From assembly GCF_008039615.1 (NCBI RefSeq), contig NZ_VDUZ01000031.1, forward strand, positions 1 to 64,000: a stretch of DNA of 64,000 bases, read 5' to 3'. Below the pieces are notes generated by a model. That model saw only the letters and a list, made by a program, of their open reading frames with translations. It was not told the origin of the DNA and did no database searches. Made by a program: the position numbers and the translations under genes. This DNA is from Vineibacter terrae (GTDB lineage: Bacteria; Pseudomonadota; Alphaproteobacteria; Reyranellales; Reyranellaceae). Numbering within the stretch: the first letter of the stretch is position 1; each line of letters opens with the position of its first letter. Positions 27,924 to 36,560 of this stretch are shown in pieces.

Positions 27924-29105
27924 TCAACCCTTTCCCCCGGACGCATCGCGCAGGAACGCCAGGAGCAGCGCGCTCACGCGTTCGGCCTGCTCCTGCTGCA
28001 CCCAGTGGCCGGCGCCGTCGATGAGGTGGCAGCCCAGCATGCGGGTGCAGGCCGCTGACTGCATGCGCTCGATCGAGCCCGGGCGCTGGTGGATGCCCCA
28101 GTCGCTCTTGCCGGCGATGAAGCACGACGGCACGTCGATGGTGCGGCCGTCGAAGAGCTGCAGCTCGGCGGCGAAGCGCGGGTCGGTGGCGCAGCGATAC
28201 CACTGCAAGCCGCCCTGGAAGCCGGTGCGGGCGTACTCGCCGCTGTACACGCGCAGCTCGTCCTCGGGCAGCCAGCGGCAGGCGGCGATAGCGTCCTGCG
28301 ACGGCATGTGCGGCGCCACGGTCTGCGCCATGTCCTGGTCTAGGTCCATGACGTAGTAGGTCGGCAGGCGCGCCAGCTCCGGCGCGGTCCAGGCCTTCAG
28401 CGGCTCGGGCCGGTTCTCCTTCCAGTCGGCGCTCTTGTAGTGGTAGTAGGCGCGCAGGAACGCGTGCAGCCCCTGACTGCAGTCGAGCATGTCGCGGTTG
28501 GCCGCGCGCGTGCCGTAGTACCGCTGGTAGTGCTTGCGCGGCCGCGCCAGCTGTGCGAGCGCCTCGTGGATGCGATCGCCGGCCGCCGCATCGGGATGCC
28601 CCGGCTTGCCGGCCGTGTCGAAGGGCAGGGCGGGCGGCCCGGCGAACGGCGCGCTCATCAGCACGACCGACCGGAAGACATCAGGCCGCACCAGCGCGCA
28701 CCACGCCGCGACCGGCGAGCCGAAATCATGGCCGACGACGGCGGCTACCGAGCGGTGGCCCAGCGCCGTCACCAGGCCCAGCGCGTCGCGCGCGAGGTTG
28801 AGCATGCGGAACGAGGCGAGGTCGCCGTCGTAGTCGCCGTCCCAGCCGGTGGTGCGGCCATAGCCGCGCTGGTCGGGAGCCACGACGTGGTAGCCGGCGG
28901 CGGCCAGCGGCAGCATCACCCTGCGCCAGCTATAGGCCAGCTCCGGGAAGCCGTGCAGCAGCAGCACCAGGGGCCGGCCCAGTGTCTCGTGGCCGGCCTC
29001 CAGCACATGCAGGCGCAGGCCGTTGATGCCGTCCACGAAGCGCGCCCGTATCCCGGACGGCAGGGTGGGGCTGGTCAGGGCATTGTCGATCATCGGGGCC
29101 ATCAT
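27924..29105 (-). CDS. Alpha/beta hydrolase, epoxide-hydrolase-like
   Basis: Cytoplasmic hydrolase, 393 residues. The oxyanion motif is LLLHGFPELAYSWRRV, the nucleophile elbow VVGHDFGSPVAAW has Asp as nucleophile, and the catalytic His lies in DGAGHWVQQEQ near the C-terminus. The Asp nucleophile with HGFPE points to epoxide hydrolase or haloalkane dehalogenase rather than esterase. The start is either 29105 or a Met four codons later. Its upstream end abuts the palindromic element at 29123. Confidence 0.88.
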   Translation of the reverse strand: MMAPMIDNALTSPTLPSGIRARFVDGINGLRLHVLEAGHETLGRPLVLLLHGFPELAYSWRRVMLPLAAAGYHVVAPDQRGYGRTTGWDGDYDGDLASFRMLNLARDALGLVTALGHRSVAAVVGHDFGSPVAAWCALVRPDVFRSVVLMSAPFAGPPALPFDTAGKPGHPDAAAGDRIHEALAQLARPRKHYQRYYGTRAANRDMLDCSQGLHAFLRAYYHYKSADWKENRPEPLKAWTAPELARLPTYYVMDLDQDMAQTVAPHMPSQDAIAACRWLPEDELRVYSGEYARTGFQGGLQWYRCATDPRFAAELQLFDGRTIDVPSCFIAGKSDWGIHQRPGSIERMQSAACTRMLGCHLIDGAGHWVQQEQAERVSALLLAFLRDASGGKG

Positions 29106-29122
29106 ACCTTGCGGCGCGGGCC

Positions 29123-29184
29123 TGTCATCCCGCGCTGCGCTCGGGATGACAGGCGTGTCAGCGACCAGCGATTCCAGGTGCTAG
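29123..29184. repeat. GTCATCCCGAGC-type element (short copy) abutting a stop codon
   Basis: CTGTCATCCCG and CGGGATGACAG form a hairpin, followed by GCGTGTCAGCGACCAGCGATTCCAGGTGCTAG. The same outer segment flanks the copies at 36561-36680 and 62273-62405, so it is part of the element. The terminal CTAG contains the TAG stop (29181-29183, minus strand) of the Rieske-FAD gene, so the element may supply that stop. Confidence 0.7.
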
Positions 29185-30713
29185 GGAGCAGATGTCTTCT
29201 CGAAAGCGAGTTCGGCCCGAAGGCTCTCGAGATCGCGTTGGATCGTCAGGACAGCCTGCTTTCTGTCGCCGCGATAGTACACCACCATGCAGTCCCGCGT
29301 GGTGATATCGCCGTCGATGTCCGTCCTGTCCCATTTCTCGGCGTGGCCGACGTAGGAGATCGTGACGTCGTAGTGCTGGCTCCAGAAGAACGGCACGGCG
29401 TCGAAGCGCTCCCGCCGCCCGAGAATGTTGCGGGCTGCGGTCTGTCCCTGGCGTTCTGCGACCACCCAGTGCTCGACTCGGATTTTCTCGCCGGTGAGCG
29501 GATCCGGCCAGCGTGCGATATCGCCGGCAGCGAAGATGCCGGCCACGCTCGTCTCGAGATATTCGTTCACCAGTATGCCGCGGTCTGAGACGAGGCCAGC
29601 CTGTTCGGCCAGCGAGGTGGCGGGCCGCACGCCGATCCCGACAACGACGAGGTCGGCCTGGATGGTCTCACCACTCTTGAGCGTGACACTCCGTTCATCG
29701 ATCGAGGTGACCGTTGTGCCAAGATGGAACACGACGCCATGCTCTTCATGGAGCGAGCAGATGAAGTTGCCGACCTCGGCGCCCATGATGCGCTCCATCG
29801 GACGTGTTTCCGGCGCCACCACATGCACCTCAATGTTGCGCGCCCTCAGGGATGCCGCGACTTCAAGGCCGATGAAGCTCGCGCCGACAACAACCGCCCG
29901 TCGTGCGGCCGAGGCCTTGGCGACAAGAGCGCGGCTATCGGCGAGGCTGCGGAGGTAGTGCACATGGGGACACTCTGCGCCAGGAATCGTGAGCCGCACC
30001 GGATCGGCGCCCGTGGCCAGCAGAAGTGCGTCATATTCATGCCGGCTCCCGTCAGCGAGGTCGACCTGCCGCTTCCTGGCGTCGATCGCCACGACGCGCG
30101 CGCCCAGCTTGAGGTCGATGCCTCGGTCTCTGTAGAAGGTCGGCGATCGGAGCGGAATCCAATCCTCGGCAGCGCTGCCGGCAAGATAGTCTTTGGACAG
30201 ATTGGGCCGGTCATAGGGTCCTGACTCGTCGGCACTGAGCATCGTGATGCGACCAGCGTAACCCTCGTTGCGGAGAGTCTCCGCGGCGGCGTTGCCTGCC
30301 GCGCCGCCGCCCAGGATGATGATCGAGCCTGGCGTGCCGGAAGCCGTCGGCTGGGCTGGTGGAGCTGCGCTCTCCAGCTTTTCCCTGACACGAAGCACGC
30401 CGTCCTGCTGCTCGACGCGCCAGCAGGAGACGGGATCGAGGGCCGGCGCACGAAGAGCTGCGCCCGTGCGAAGGCTGAAGCAGGCGTGATGCCAAGGACA
30501 CCGGACTGTTTCGCCCACAAGAAGACCCTCGGCAAGCGGGCCGCTGTAGTGCGTGCAGACGGCGCCGATTGCAAACAACTCGTCGCCGCACCGCGCGAGA
30601 AGGATCGGTTTGCCTTGGGTGTGCCCCAGCAACATCGCGCCATCGGCGATTTCGCTGAGGGCAATCCCCTTCGCAAGGTCGGGGCCGCCGAGTGGCTCTT
30701 GTCCGTCGCTCAT
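29181..30713 (-). CDS. Rieske-domain FAD-dependent pyridine nucleotide-disulfide oxidoreductase
   Basis: 510 residues in two parts. An N-terminal Rieske [2Fe-2S] domain binds the cluster through C53-T-H55 and C72-P-W-H75 (CTHYSGPLAEGLLVGETVRC spans both). An AIF/ferredoxin-reductase-like flavoprotein follows, with the FAD motif IIILGGGAAGNAAAETLR at about 131-148, the NAD(P)H motif AVVVGASFIGLEVAASLRAR and GIFAAGDIARWPDP. It would pass electrons from NAD(P)H to an unknown acceptor. The start has a CCAAGGAGGATCAG ribosome site. It is the first gene of the AT-richer stress block and lies downstream of a sensor kinase on the same strand. Confidence 0.9.
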   Translation of the reverse strand: MSDGQEPLGGPDLAKGIALSEIADGAMLLGHTQGKPILLARCGDELFAIGAVCTHYSGPLAEGLLVGETVRCPWHHACFSLRTGAALRAPALDPVSCWRVEQQDGVLRVREKLESAAPPAQPTASGTPGSIIILGGGAAGNAAAETLRNEGYAGRITMLSADESGPYDRPNLSKDYLAGSAAEDWIPLRSPTFYRDRGIDLKLGARVVAIDARKRQVDLADGSRHEYDALLLATGADPVRLTIPGAECPHVHYLRSLADSRALVAKASAARRAVVVGASFIGLEVAASLRARNIEVHVVAPETRPMERIMGAEVGNFICSLHEEHGVVFHLGTTVTSIDERSVTLKSGETIQADLVVVGIGVRPATSLAEQAGLVSDRGILVNEYLETSVAGIFAAGDIARWPDPLTGEKIRVEHWVVAERQGQTAARNILGRRERFDAVPFFWSQHYDVTISYVGHAEKWDRTDIDGDITTRDCMVVYYRGDRKQAVLTIQRDLESLRAELAFEKTSAP

Positions 30714-30949
30714 CTGATCCTCCTTGGCAGTCGAATCTGGCGAGATTCATTTGTGTGAGCACCGGTCCTGGTGACGGAAGCACCAGGACGCGCTACTGCG
30801 CGCTCGCAAGATTTTCTGTGGCGAAGTCCCAGTCCACCCACCGGTCGAAGAAAGCCGTGGACGAAGTCCGTAAGCCGGTTCTGATGGTCGACGCAGCAAG
30901 CGGTACGCACGCTTCTCTACAACCAATCCCGGGACATATGAAGCGGCTT

Positions 30950-31732
30950 TCAGTTCGACGCTGGACCATGCCCGTCTGTTTCTCCCGAGGGGAAGAAGAG
31001 ACTTACGGTTGTCCCGACTCCCCACTCGCTCGCGATGCTTACGTGGCCATTGATTAGCCGCATGAAAGCAGACACTTGCGGCAGGCCCAAACCGGTTCCT
31101 CCTTCCCCCTTGGTCGTGAAGAATGGATCGAAGACCCTTCGGGTTACTTCCGGAAGCATGCCTTGCCCGTTGTCCTTGACCTGAACACGGACGTAGATCC
31201 CGGGCAGGGGCGCATCGACAGTCACGGTATTCACGGCCCAACGCTGCGTGCTGATCTCGATGATGCCCCCCTTCGGCAAGGCATCGCGCGCATTGATCAC
31301 AAGGTTGAGAATCGCGGCATTGAACTGCGCCCGATCAGTGAGACATTTGGGAGTATCAGTCGCGAGCTCGAGCACGATGCGGATTTCCGGACCTGCGCCG
31401 GATTTCAGGAACAGCTCGAGATCCTTCAGGCACTCATTGAGATTCTCCACACGCACACCAAGATCCTGCTCCCTCGCGAAGGTCTGAAGTTGGGTGGTCA
31501 AGTTCGCGCCGCGGCGAACTCCTTCCTGCGCCTTGCCAATGAAAGCACGCACCTTCTCCGGATCACCTGAATGTCTCTCGGCGAGCGCCAAGCTTGATCC
31601 GATGATCGCCAGGATATTCCTGAAATCGTGGACAATGCCTCCCGTCATTTCTCCGAGGATGCCCAACCGTTGTGCAACACGGGCACGCTGCTCTGATTGT
31701 TCCAGCTGGGTCAAGTCCGGTACTTGGGGCAC
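30950..31732 (-). CDS. Sensor histidine kinase without an input domain
   Basis: 260 residues. A short coiled N-terminus (TQLEQSEQRARVAQRLGIL) leads into the dimerisation/phosphoacceptor motif GGIVHDFRNILAIIG (His35) and a complete HATPase: NAAILNLVINARDAL (N box), VKDNGQGM, FDPFFTTK and GEGGTGLGLPQV. The only start before an upstream stop is GTG at 31732 with GGGAG nine bases away. No PAS or membrane domain precedes it, so it is soluble and must take its signal through a partner. A receiver protein is not next to it; the kinase/regulator at 32164 could be the partner. The 20-bp motif at 31963 lies upstream. Confidence 0.88.
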   Translation of the reverse strand: MPQVPDLTQLEQSEQRARVAQRLGILGEMTGGIVHDFRNILAIIGSSLALAERHSGDPEKVRAFIGKAQEGVRRGANLTTQLQTFAREQDLGVRVENLNECLKDLELFLKSGAGPEIRIVLELATDTPKCLTDRAQFNAAILNLVINARDALPKGGIIEISTQRWAVNTVTVDAPLPGIYVRVQVKDNGQGMLPEVTRRVFDPFFTTKGEGGTGLGLPQVSAFMRLINGHVSIASEWGVGTTVSLFFPSGETDGHGPASN

Positions 31733-32163
31733 CTCGAAATGCTCCCGCGATCAGGTCGAGGCGCCTTGGGAACGCTTACATGCTCCACTCCCCAGATGCA
31801 TCTGATCGAAACCTCGGACAAGATTCCCGTTCCACTCTGCTTCCGCCGTTCTGATCGTCATTTCACCCTCCACCTGAGCGACGCATGTCGTATCCACGCT
31901 CAGCCAGCGGGCCATGTCAGCACCGCCAACCCCGACAGTACTGACGACGCTCCAGGCATATCAGACTCGGAAACTACGGAGATAAAAGCAGTGTTGCGTC
32001 ACCGTCGGCCGCGGGAGGCTCTTGCACAGCGGCTGATGCGGTGGTGCCGACCGAGGCAGCTGGCCGCTCATCGACGCAAGCCGGGGCAGCAGCTCGTCGA
32101 GGTCGGCCATGCGCGGTTTGCCCCTCGCCATGCAAGCAATCTTTCAGCCGGCATAGGGGGCCG
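31733..32163. other. Intergenic stretch between two kinase genes
   Basis: I see no convincing gene in these 431 bases. Short minus-strand ORFs exist but lack recognisable motifs. Its notable content is the 20-bp sequence at 31963-31982 shared with the promoter region of the universal stress gene. The length suggests that the downstream kinase has its own promoter rather than relying on read-through from 32164-34047. Confidence 0.5.
31963..31982 (-). promoter_or_regulatory. 20-bp shared site upstream of the sensor kinase
   Basis: On the minus strand this reads TCTCCGTAGTTTCCGAGTCT, identical over 20 bases to 36766-36785 and in the same orientation relative to its downstream gene. It lies about 230 bases before the kinase start. 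The bases outside the 20-mer do not match, which argues for a selected site rather than a duplicated segment. Confidence 0.5.
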
Positions 32164-34047
32164 TCACGTGCCTTGCGGCGATCCGGCGATCGTCAGGTGG
32201 ATCAGTTCGGAAAGCGTCTTCGCGCCGACCTTCCTCATGGCGGTGGCACGGTGGGTCTCGACGGTCCTTTGGCTGATGCCCAGGACGTAGGCGATCTGCT
32301 TGTTCGGATTGCCCTCGACAACCATTTCTACAACCTGCCGCTCGCGCGAGGTCAGGCCTGCCATCCGCTTCGCAGCAGTCTCGCGCAACGACGCGAGCGC
32401 GGTTGAGTTTCGCGTCAACTCCAGTGCTCGCTCGATGTTGACGACCAAATCATCGTACTGGATTGGCTTTTCGAGGAAAGCCATGGCGCCGGCTCTCATC
32501 GCTCGAACTGCCAGCCGAACGTCGGCATGGCCGGTAATCATGATGGCCGGTGGTCCACCGCCCCTGATTCTGAGTCGTTCGAGCAGCTCCAGGCCACTCA
32601 TCCCTGGCATCCTGGCATCGACGACGAGACAGCCTTCCTTGCCAGGACGATAGGCCTCGAGGAATGCCATGCCGCTTGGGTACGCTTCGACTGCCCACCC
32701 CTCGTCCTGCAGCAATTCGCGCATCGCCTCCCGCAGCGCACCCTCGTCATCAACGACGAAGATGGTTGGCTGGGACGCATTGTCTTTCGGAGCACCCCGC
32801 GATGGCGAGGCTGTCCGCACCTTGGCTTCGTGAGCTGCGTCCTGCGTTGCGCCCCATCGATGACGCGTGCCTGGCGCTTCCTGCTGCCTTTCTCCAAGCG
32901 GTGCTTCGATCGCGAACACAGAACCCTTGCCCAGACGGGAATGGACATCGACGGAATGCCCTAGCAAATGCCCCAGGCGCTGCACGATGGGAAGACCGAG
33001 GCCGAAGCCGAGGATGCCATCATGGGCAGGATTGCCGGTTTGATGGAATTCCGTGAAGATTGCCTGAAGCTGCCCTTCCGGTATGCCGATGCCGGTATCC
33101 CAGACCTCGATGCGCAGCCTGTCACCGCGCCGTCGACAACCAAGCAGGATCTTGCCACGTTCGGTGTATTTCACCGCGTTCGACAGCAGATTGCGGAGCA
33201 TCAGTTCCAGCAGGTGCGGATCGCTCCAAACGCTCAGTCGGCAGGGAACCACATGCCAGCGAAGGCCGCGCTCTTGCGCATGATAGGTGAATTCGGTCCT
33301 CAGCCGCTCGAGCAGGTCGTTGATCGGGAACTCGACCTCATGTGGTTCAATGACGCCAGCTTCCAGCTGATTGATTTCGAGCAGAGCGTTCAACATGCCC
33401 AACATGACGTCCGACGTCTTGTTGAGCTGAGTGATCAGCTTCAAACCTTCCTCGTCCTTGATCTTCTTGGCCAGAACCGCCCGCATCAGGTTGAGGGTGT
33501 GCAACGGCTGCCGCAAATCATGGCTGGTAGCAGAAAGGATGCGTGATTTCCCGAGATTGGCGCGGTCCGACTGCCACTTGGCGGCAATCAGTGCCATTTC
33601 CGCTCGTCTGCGTTCGGTGACATCGTCGATCATCACCAGTATTTCTCGCGGCGTGGTCGGCTCGTTATGGATCTGCTGCCCGCTCAACAGCAGCACTCGG
33701 CTGCCTAGCGCGGGAATCTCGACTTCGATTTCACAGTCCTCGACGACCGTGCCGTGCGCTTGGATCATACTGAGAAAGTCGCGAACCCCGGCAACGTCGA
33801 GACAATGGTCGCCGATGGTCGTCAGGAGCCGACCGATGATTTCATCGCGTGAGATCGCAAAGGCATGACAAAAAGCGAGATTCGAAAATACGACATGCAG
33901 TTGATCGTTCAGTATGGCCAGTGGCTGAGAGATGATATCGACGACGCGGCTTGCAGTTGCGCAAGTGAGCTTGCCCTCGGCAAACCTCGCCGATGACGTC
34001 GCGACCACAGAGCTTGACTTCCCTCCGCGACGTCGTCCCCCCGCCAT
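32164..34047 (-). CDS. PAS sensor kinase fused to a FixJ-like receiver/LuxR regulator
   Basis: A single 627-residue polypeptide with a complete two-component circuit. It has a PAS domain (about 34-143), HisKA with LSATSHDLRQPLHTL (His176), a HATPase with LLSNAVKYTERGKILLG, VWDTGIGIPEGQLQ and FGLGLPIVQRLG, a receiver domain from 428 (TIFVVDDEGALREAM, phospho-Asp477 in VVDARMPGMSG, then TGHADVRLAVRAMRAGAMAF) and a C-terminal LuxR helix-turn-helix (LTSRERQVVEMVVEGNPNKQ, ISQRTVETHRATAMRKV). The receiver/HTH half resembles FixJ or StyR. There are no membrane segments, so it senses an internal signal. The linker at about 385-425 is low-complexity. Confidence 0.92.
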   Translation of the reverse strand: MAGGRRRGGKSSSVVATSSARFAEGKLTCATASRVVDIISQPLAILNDQLHVVFSNLAFCHAFAISRDEIIGRLLTTIGDHCLDVAGVRDFLSMIQAHGTVVEDCEIEVEIPALGSRVLLLSGQQIHNEPTTPREILVMIDDVTERRRAEMALIAAKWQSDRANLGKSRILSATSHDLRQPLHTLNLMRAVLAKKIKDEEGLKLITQLNKTSDVMLGMLNALLEINQLEAGVIEPHEVEFPINDLLERLRTEFTYHAQERGLRWHVVPCRLSVWSDPHLLELMLRNLLSNAVKYTERGKILLGCRRRGDRLRIEVWDTGIGIPEGQLQAIFTEFHQTGNPAHDGILGFGLGLPIVQRLGHLLGHSVDVHSRLGKGSVFAIEAPLGERQQEAPGTRHRWGATQDAAHEAKVRTASPSRGAPKDNASQPTIFVVDDEGALREAMRELLQDEGWAVEAYPSGMAFLEAYRPGKEGCLVVDARMPGMSGLELLERLRIRGGGPPAIMITGHADVRLAVRAMRAGAMAFLEKPIQYDDLVVNIERALELTRNSTALASLRETAAKRMAGLTSRERQVVEMVVEGNPNKQIAYVLGISQRTVETHRATAMRKVGAKTLSELIHLTIAGSPQGT

Positions 34048-34086
34048 GATCGTCCTCTCGCTGCCCTGTTCAGTGAGGAGAAAGAA

Positions 34087-34102
34087 GTGATGCTTCTATC
34101 AC
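34087..34102. promoter_or_regulatory. Inverted repeat upstream of the kinase-regulator fusion
   Basis: GTGATGCTTCTATCAC is a perfect GTGAT-N6-ATCAC dyad 40 bp before the start of the kinase-regulator fusion. Given the fused LuxR domain, autoregulation is conceivable, but only one copy is seen. Confidence 0.35.
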
Positions 34103-34238
34103 GCTTCGCTTTCTGATACTGCGATCATGTCCGGATGTTTGGCTAGCTGGAATAGCGGCAAGCCGTAAGCGCTGTTGCGGCACCACCGGAAGGTGACTTC
34201 ACCTGCAATCGATTCGTCCCTGGGGCTCGCTTCGGCCT

Positions 34239-35243
34239 TCAGGTTGTTTTTCCGATCGGCGTCACCGCTGCAAGCCGTCTCGCGGCTTCGACGAACAGCC
34301 GATATTTTACGCTGACGGCCGAAAATTCTCGTGACCAGTTGACGATGTCGTCCCATGGATCTTTGAGCTTTCCGAGTCCAGAAACGACCGCCACTACCGT
34401 GCCGACATCGACTCGACCCGTCGTCGCGAACCATCCTCCAACGCCCAATGCAGCGGCTACTGCAAGGTGATGCATGACATGCATCAGCAGATGCATCGAA
34501 TACTTCAGCTTGTAGATACCCATATTGAGCGTGAAAATATGCTCGATCCGTCTTTCATCTTCTTCCTTGACAATTGCTGGCAATGACGTCTCTGCGACAA
34601 TCGCGCTGCTGACCTCGCGCAACGTCCTGATGCGCATCTCAGCCCGGTGATTGATCGCGCGTTGCATCAATGGAACGAAAACGAACTGGGGGACCAGGAA
34701 GAGGAGGCTGAGCAATGCCATATAGGTTTCAAGATACACCATGTAACCGATCACGCTCACCATGATGCCACCTTGCAGCAGCGGCTCCGATACACTGATT
34801 CCAACGAACCCCCCGATCGGAACGGCTTCGTCGAGGATCATCGATATCTGTGTACCTGTCGTCGCAGGCGGGTTCCGCTCTGGCGAGGTGCTTGGGCTCA
34901 GGGAATAGATCCGGCGGCGCAACGCTCGAATGCTGCGTTCGCTGAGCCAAGCCCTGTACAGATTAAGAATGAGCTTCAGCACTTGTGCGCCAAGCGCGAC
35001 ACCGGCGTATACAAGCGCCGACCACAGGACAGTCTCCGTCATGCCCGCCTTGATGGCGTCGTTCACAATACGCCGCTGCAGCTCGAGTGGCATCGTGCTG
35101 AGCAAGAACACGCAAACCGACAGCAGAGCCAGAACGATCTGATGGCGGCCCGTGAACCGCACGACATATCCCATCACTGCTTGCGGCAGAGCGGTGCAAT
35201 CCATTCTGGCGCGACCGACATCCTCTGCCTTTGCAGTGCTCAA
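34239..35243 (-). CDS. ABC transporter transmembrane domain protein lacking an ATPase domain
   Basis: 334 residues matching the membrane part of type-I ABC exporters: about five to six hydrophobic segments, e.g. IVLALLSVCVFLLSTMPLEL and MALLSLLFLVPQFVFVPLMQ, and the typical SGLGKLKDPWDDIVNWSREF where the ATPase domain normally follows. It stops shortly after (...RRLAAVTPIGKTT), and no Walker motifs follow in any frame before the next gene. It is either a half-transporter whose ATPase is encoded elsewhere, a regulator derived from a transporter, or a truncated gene. Its position among stress and signalling genes gives no substrate clue. Confidence 0.8.
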   Translation of the reverse strand: MSTAKAEDVGRARMDCTALPQAVMGYVVRFTGRHQIVLALLSVCVFLLSTMPLELQRRIVNDAIKAGMTETVLWSALVYAGVALGAQVLKLILNLYRAWLSERSIRALRRRIYSLSPSTSPERNPPATTGTQISMILDEAVPIGGFVGISVSEPLLQGGIMVSVIGYMVYLETYMALLSLLFLVPQFVFVPLMQRAINHRAEMRIRTLREVSSAIVAETSLPAIVKEEDERRIEHIFTLNMGIYKLKYSMHLLMHVMHHLAVAAALGVGGWFATTGRVDVGTVVAVVSGLGKLKDPWDDIVNWSREFSAVSVKYRLFVEAARRLAAVTPIGKTT

Positions 35244-35385
35244 GTCGCATTCCTTCGAAGCTTATTCGCTGTGTCGATAAACACTGCGTTGACACACGGC
35301 CGCCGTCTTGTCGGAATGTCTTGTGTTGGTTCGTGTAGAGGACGGTTCGTCGAGATGGAATGATGCCCTGGGAGCGGAAGCCGGC

Positions 35386-35754
35386 CTAGCGTTCCAGGAG
35401 GACGTTCCTCAGCACGACCGCGTTGTTGCGAAGTTCGTCATGCGCGGCAAATACGAGCGTGATCGGGCCTTTGCGTGCCATGGCACGCAGTTCCCTAAGC
35501 CGATCGGGATGATCGTGGATCTCAGCCGCATAGCGACGGCAGAATTCCTGCCAGCGCGCAGGATCGTGCCCGAACCACTTCCGCAACGCCGTGCTAGGGG
35601 AGACGTCTTTGATCCAATGATCGATGGCTACATCGGATTTTCTCACCGCGCGCGGCCACAGCCGATCGATCAGTATCCGCGTGCCGTCTTCCACTGAAGG
35701 CGGGCTATAGGCCCGTTTCAGTTTGATATTGCATGCTGCGATTTGGTTTTTCAT
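35386..35754 (-). CDS. DUF488 (YeaO-like) family protein
   Basis: 122 residues of a conserved cytoplasmic family of unknown function. The landmarks are EDGTRILIDRLWPRAVRKSD, IKDVSPSTALRKWFGHDPAR and the C-terminal GPITLVFAAHDELRNNAVVL block. Length is normal for the family. Its start lies inside the remains of the preceding gene (35755-35932), so the original spacing has been lost. Such genes often sit in stress or low-oxygen clusters. Confidence 0.88.
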   Translation of the reverse strand: MKNQIAACNIKLKRAYSPPSVEDGTRILIDRLWPRAVRKSDVAIDHWIKDVSPSTALRKWFGHDPARWQEFCRRYAAEIHDHPDRLRELRAMARKGPITLVFAAHDELRNNAVVLRNVLLER

Positions 35755-35932
35755 CGGATTGCCGAGCCTTTCGATATTGGTGGCCGAGTTTCTCCTCGAC
35801 GGCTCCGCTCGCTGGCGAGCAGGCTTAACTCGACGCGATGGAAGCCCGATTGCATCAGGTCGTCGATGGCCGCCTGGAACGCCTCGGCGCTTTTTGAGAC
35901 GCCGACGGCTTCGGCTGCTGCTTTACGGGCAT
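35755..35932 (-). pseudogene. Frameshifted, truncated remnant of a small stress-type protein
   Basis: After GGAG and an ATG at 35932, the protein signal is split over frames. The first codons give MPV; then, one frame over, comes KAAAEAVGVSKSAEAFQAAI continuing DDLMQSGFHRVELSLLASE; then, after a second shift near 35805, AVEEKLGHQYRKA. Joined, these read like the N-terminal part of the small proteins with an AAxxxLxxxGFxRxxLSVLAS...EEKLGHxY pattern, which usually continue into a glycine-zipper membrane segment. That segment is missing: the frame runs into the DUF488 start. Two frameshifts plus loss of the C-terminus indicate decay. I recall the family pattern but cannot name it. Confidence 0.6.
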
Positions 35933-36013
35933 TTCCGCTCACTCCAGCCTTTGGCAAGCTACATGTCGTAGAGCAACCTGAGGAAATGGATCCTTCGGCA
36001 TGCCGACGCCCGG

Positions 36014-36490
36014 TCAACCACCACCCTTGTTGTCGATAATGCCGATGCGGTGTCGGAAGACGAGCTCGCCGCCAAGCCAGCCCGTAACGAGAAATAGGGC
36101 AACGACCACTGCCGAGAGAATGATTCCGAACGGAACGACCGCGGCACTGGGGTCGCTTTCCGTTCGATACAGGAGGTTCCCGAGTGCGATCAGTATCGCT
36201 GCCGCGTTTCCCAGGAAATGGACCCAGCCCGCTGTCAGTGAGCGGACGCGGCTTATGGCAATGAACTCGATCAAGCCGGCCACTGCCGCGAGAACTCCCA
36301 TGATCACGCCGGCTGCCAGCAGCCACACCGAAGCGCGTGCCCAGAAGTTGTCGCCGGTGCCCCAGAAGGCAAGGTCTGTCGCAAGCGCACCTGCCAGGAA
36401 GGCGATTGGAAACATCACGAGCATGGGGTGGATCGGATGGCCACCGACAGCGGCGGTGCTTGGCGTGCCATGATAGTCTGAGGCGTTCAT
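36014..36490 (-). CDS. DUF2231 family membrane protein
   Basis: 158 residues with four hydrophobic segments and the family's N-terminal signature VGGHPIHPMLVMFPIAFLAG, whose conserved His-Pro pairs hint at metal or heme binding. Later segments include ASVWLLAAGVIMGVLAAVAG and GIILSAVVVALFLVTGWLGG. It would sit in the inner membrane, with no known activity. A GTCATCCCGAGC-type element lies directly upstream and may separate its promoter from the universal stress gene on the other strand. Confidence 0.85.
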   Translation of the reverse strand: MNASDYHGTPSTAAVGGHPIHPMLVMFPIAFLAGALATDLAFWGTGDNFWARASVWLLAAGVIMGVLAAVAGLIEFIAISRVRSLTAGWVHFLGNAAAILIALGNLLYRTESDPSAAVVPFGIILSAVVVALFLVTGWLGGELVFRHRIGIIDNKGGG

Positions 36491-36560
36491 CCTGGTTCTC
36501 CTGCCAACGATTGCACGAGGATATTGGTGTGCGGCGGGGATGGGCAGCCTCGGAAAATAC

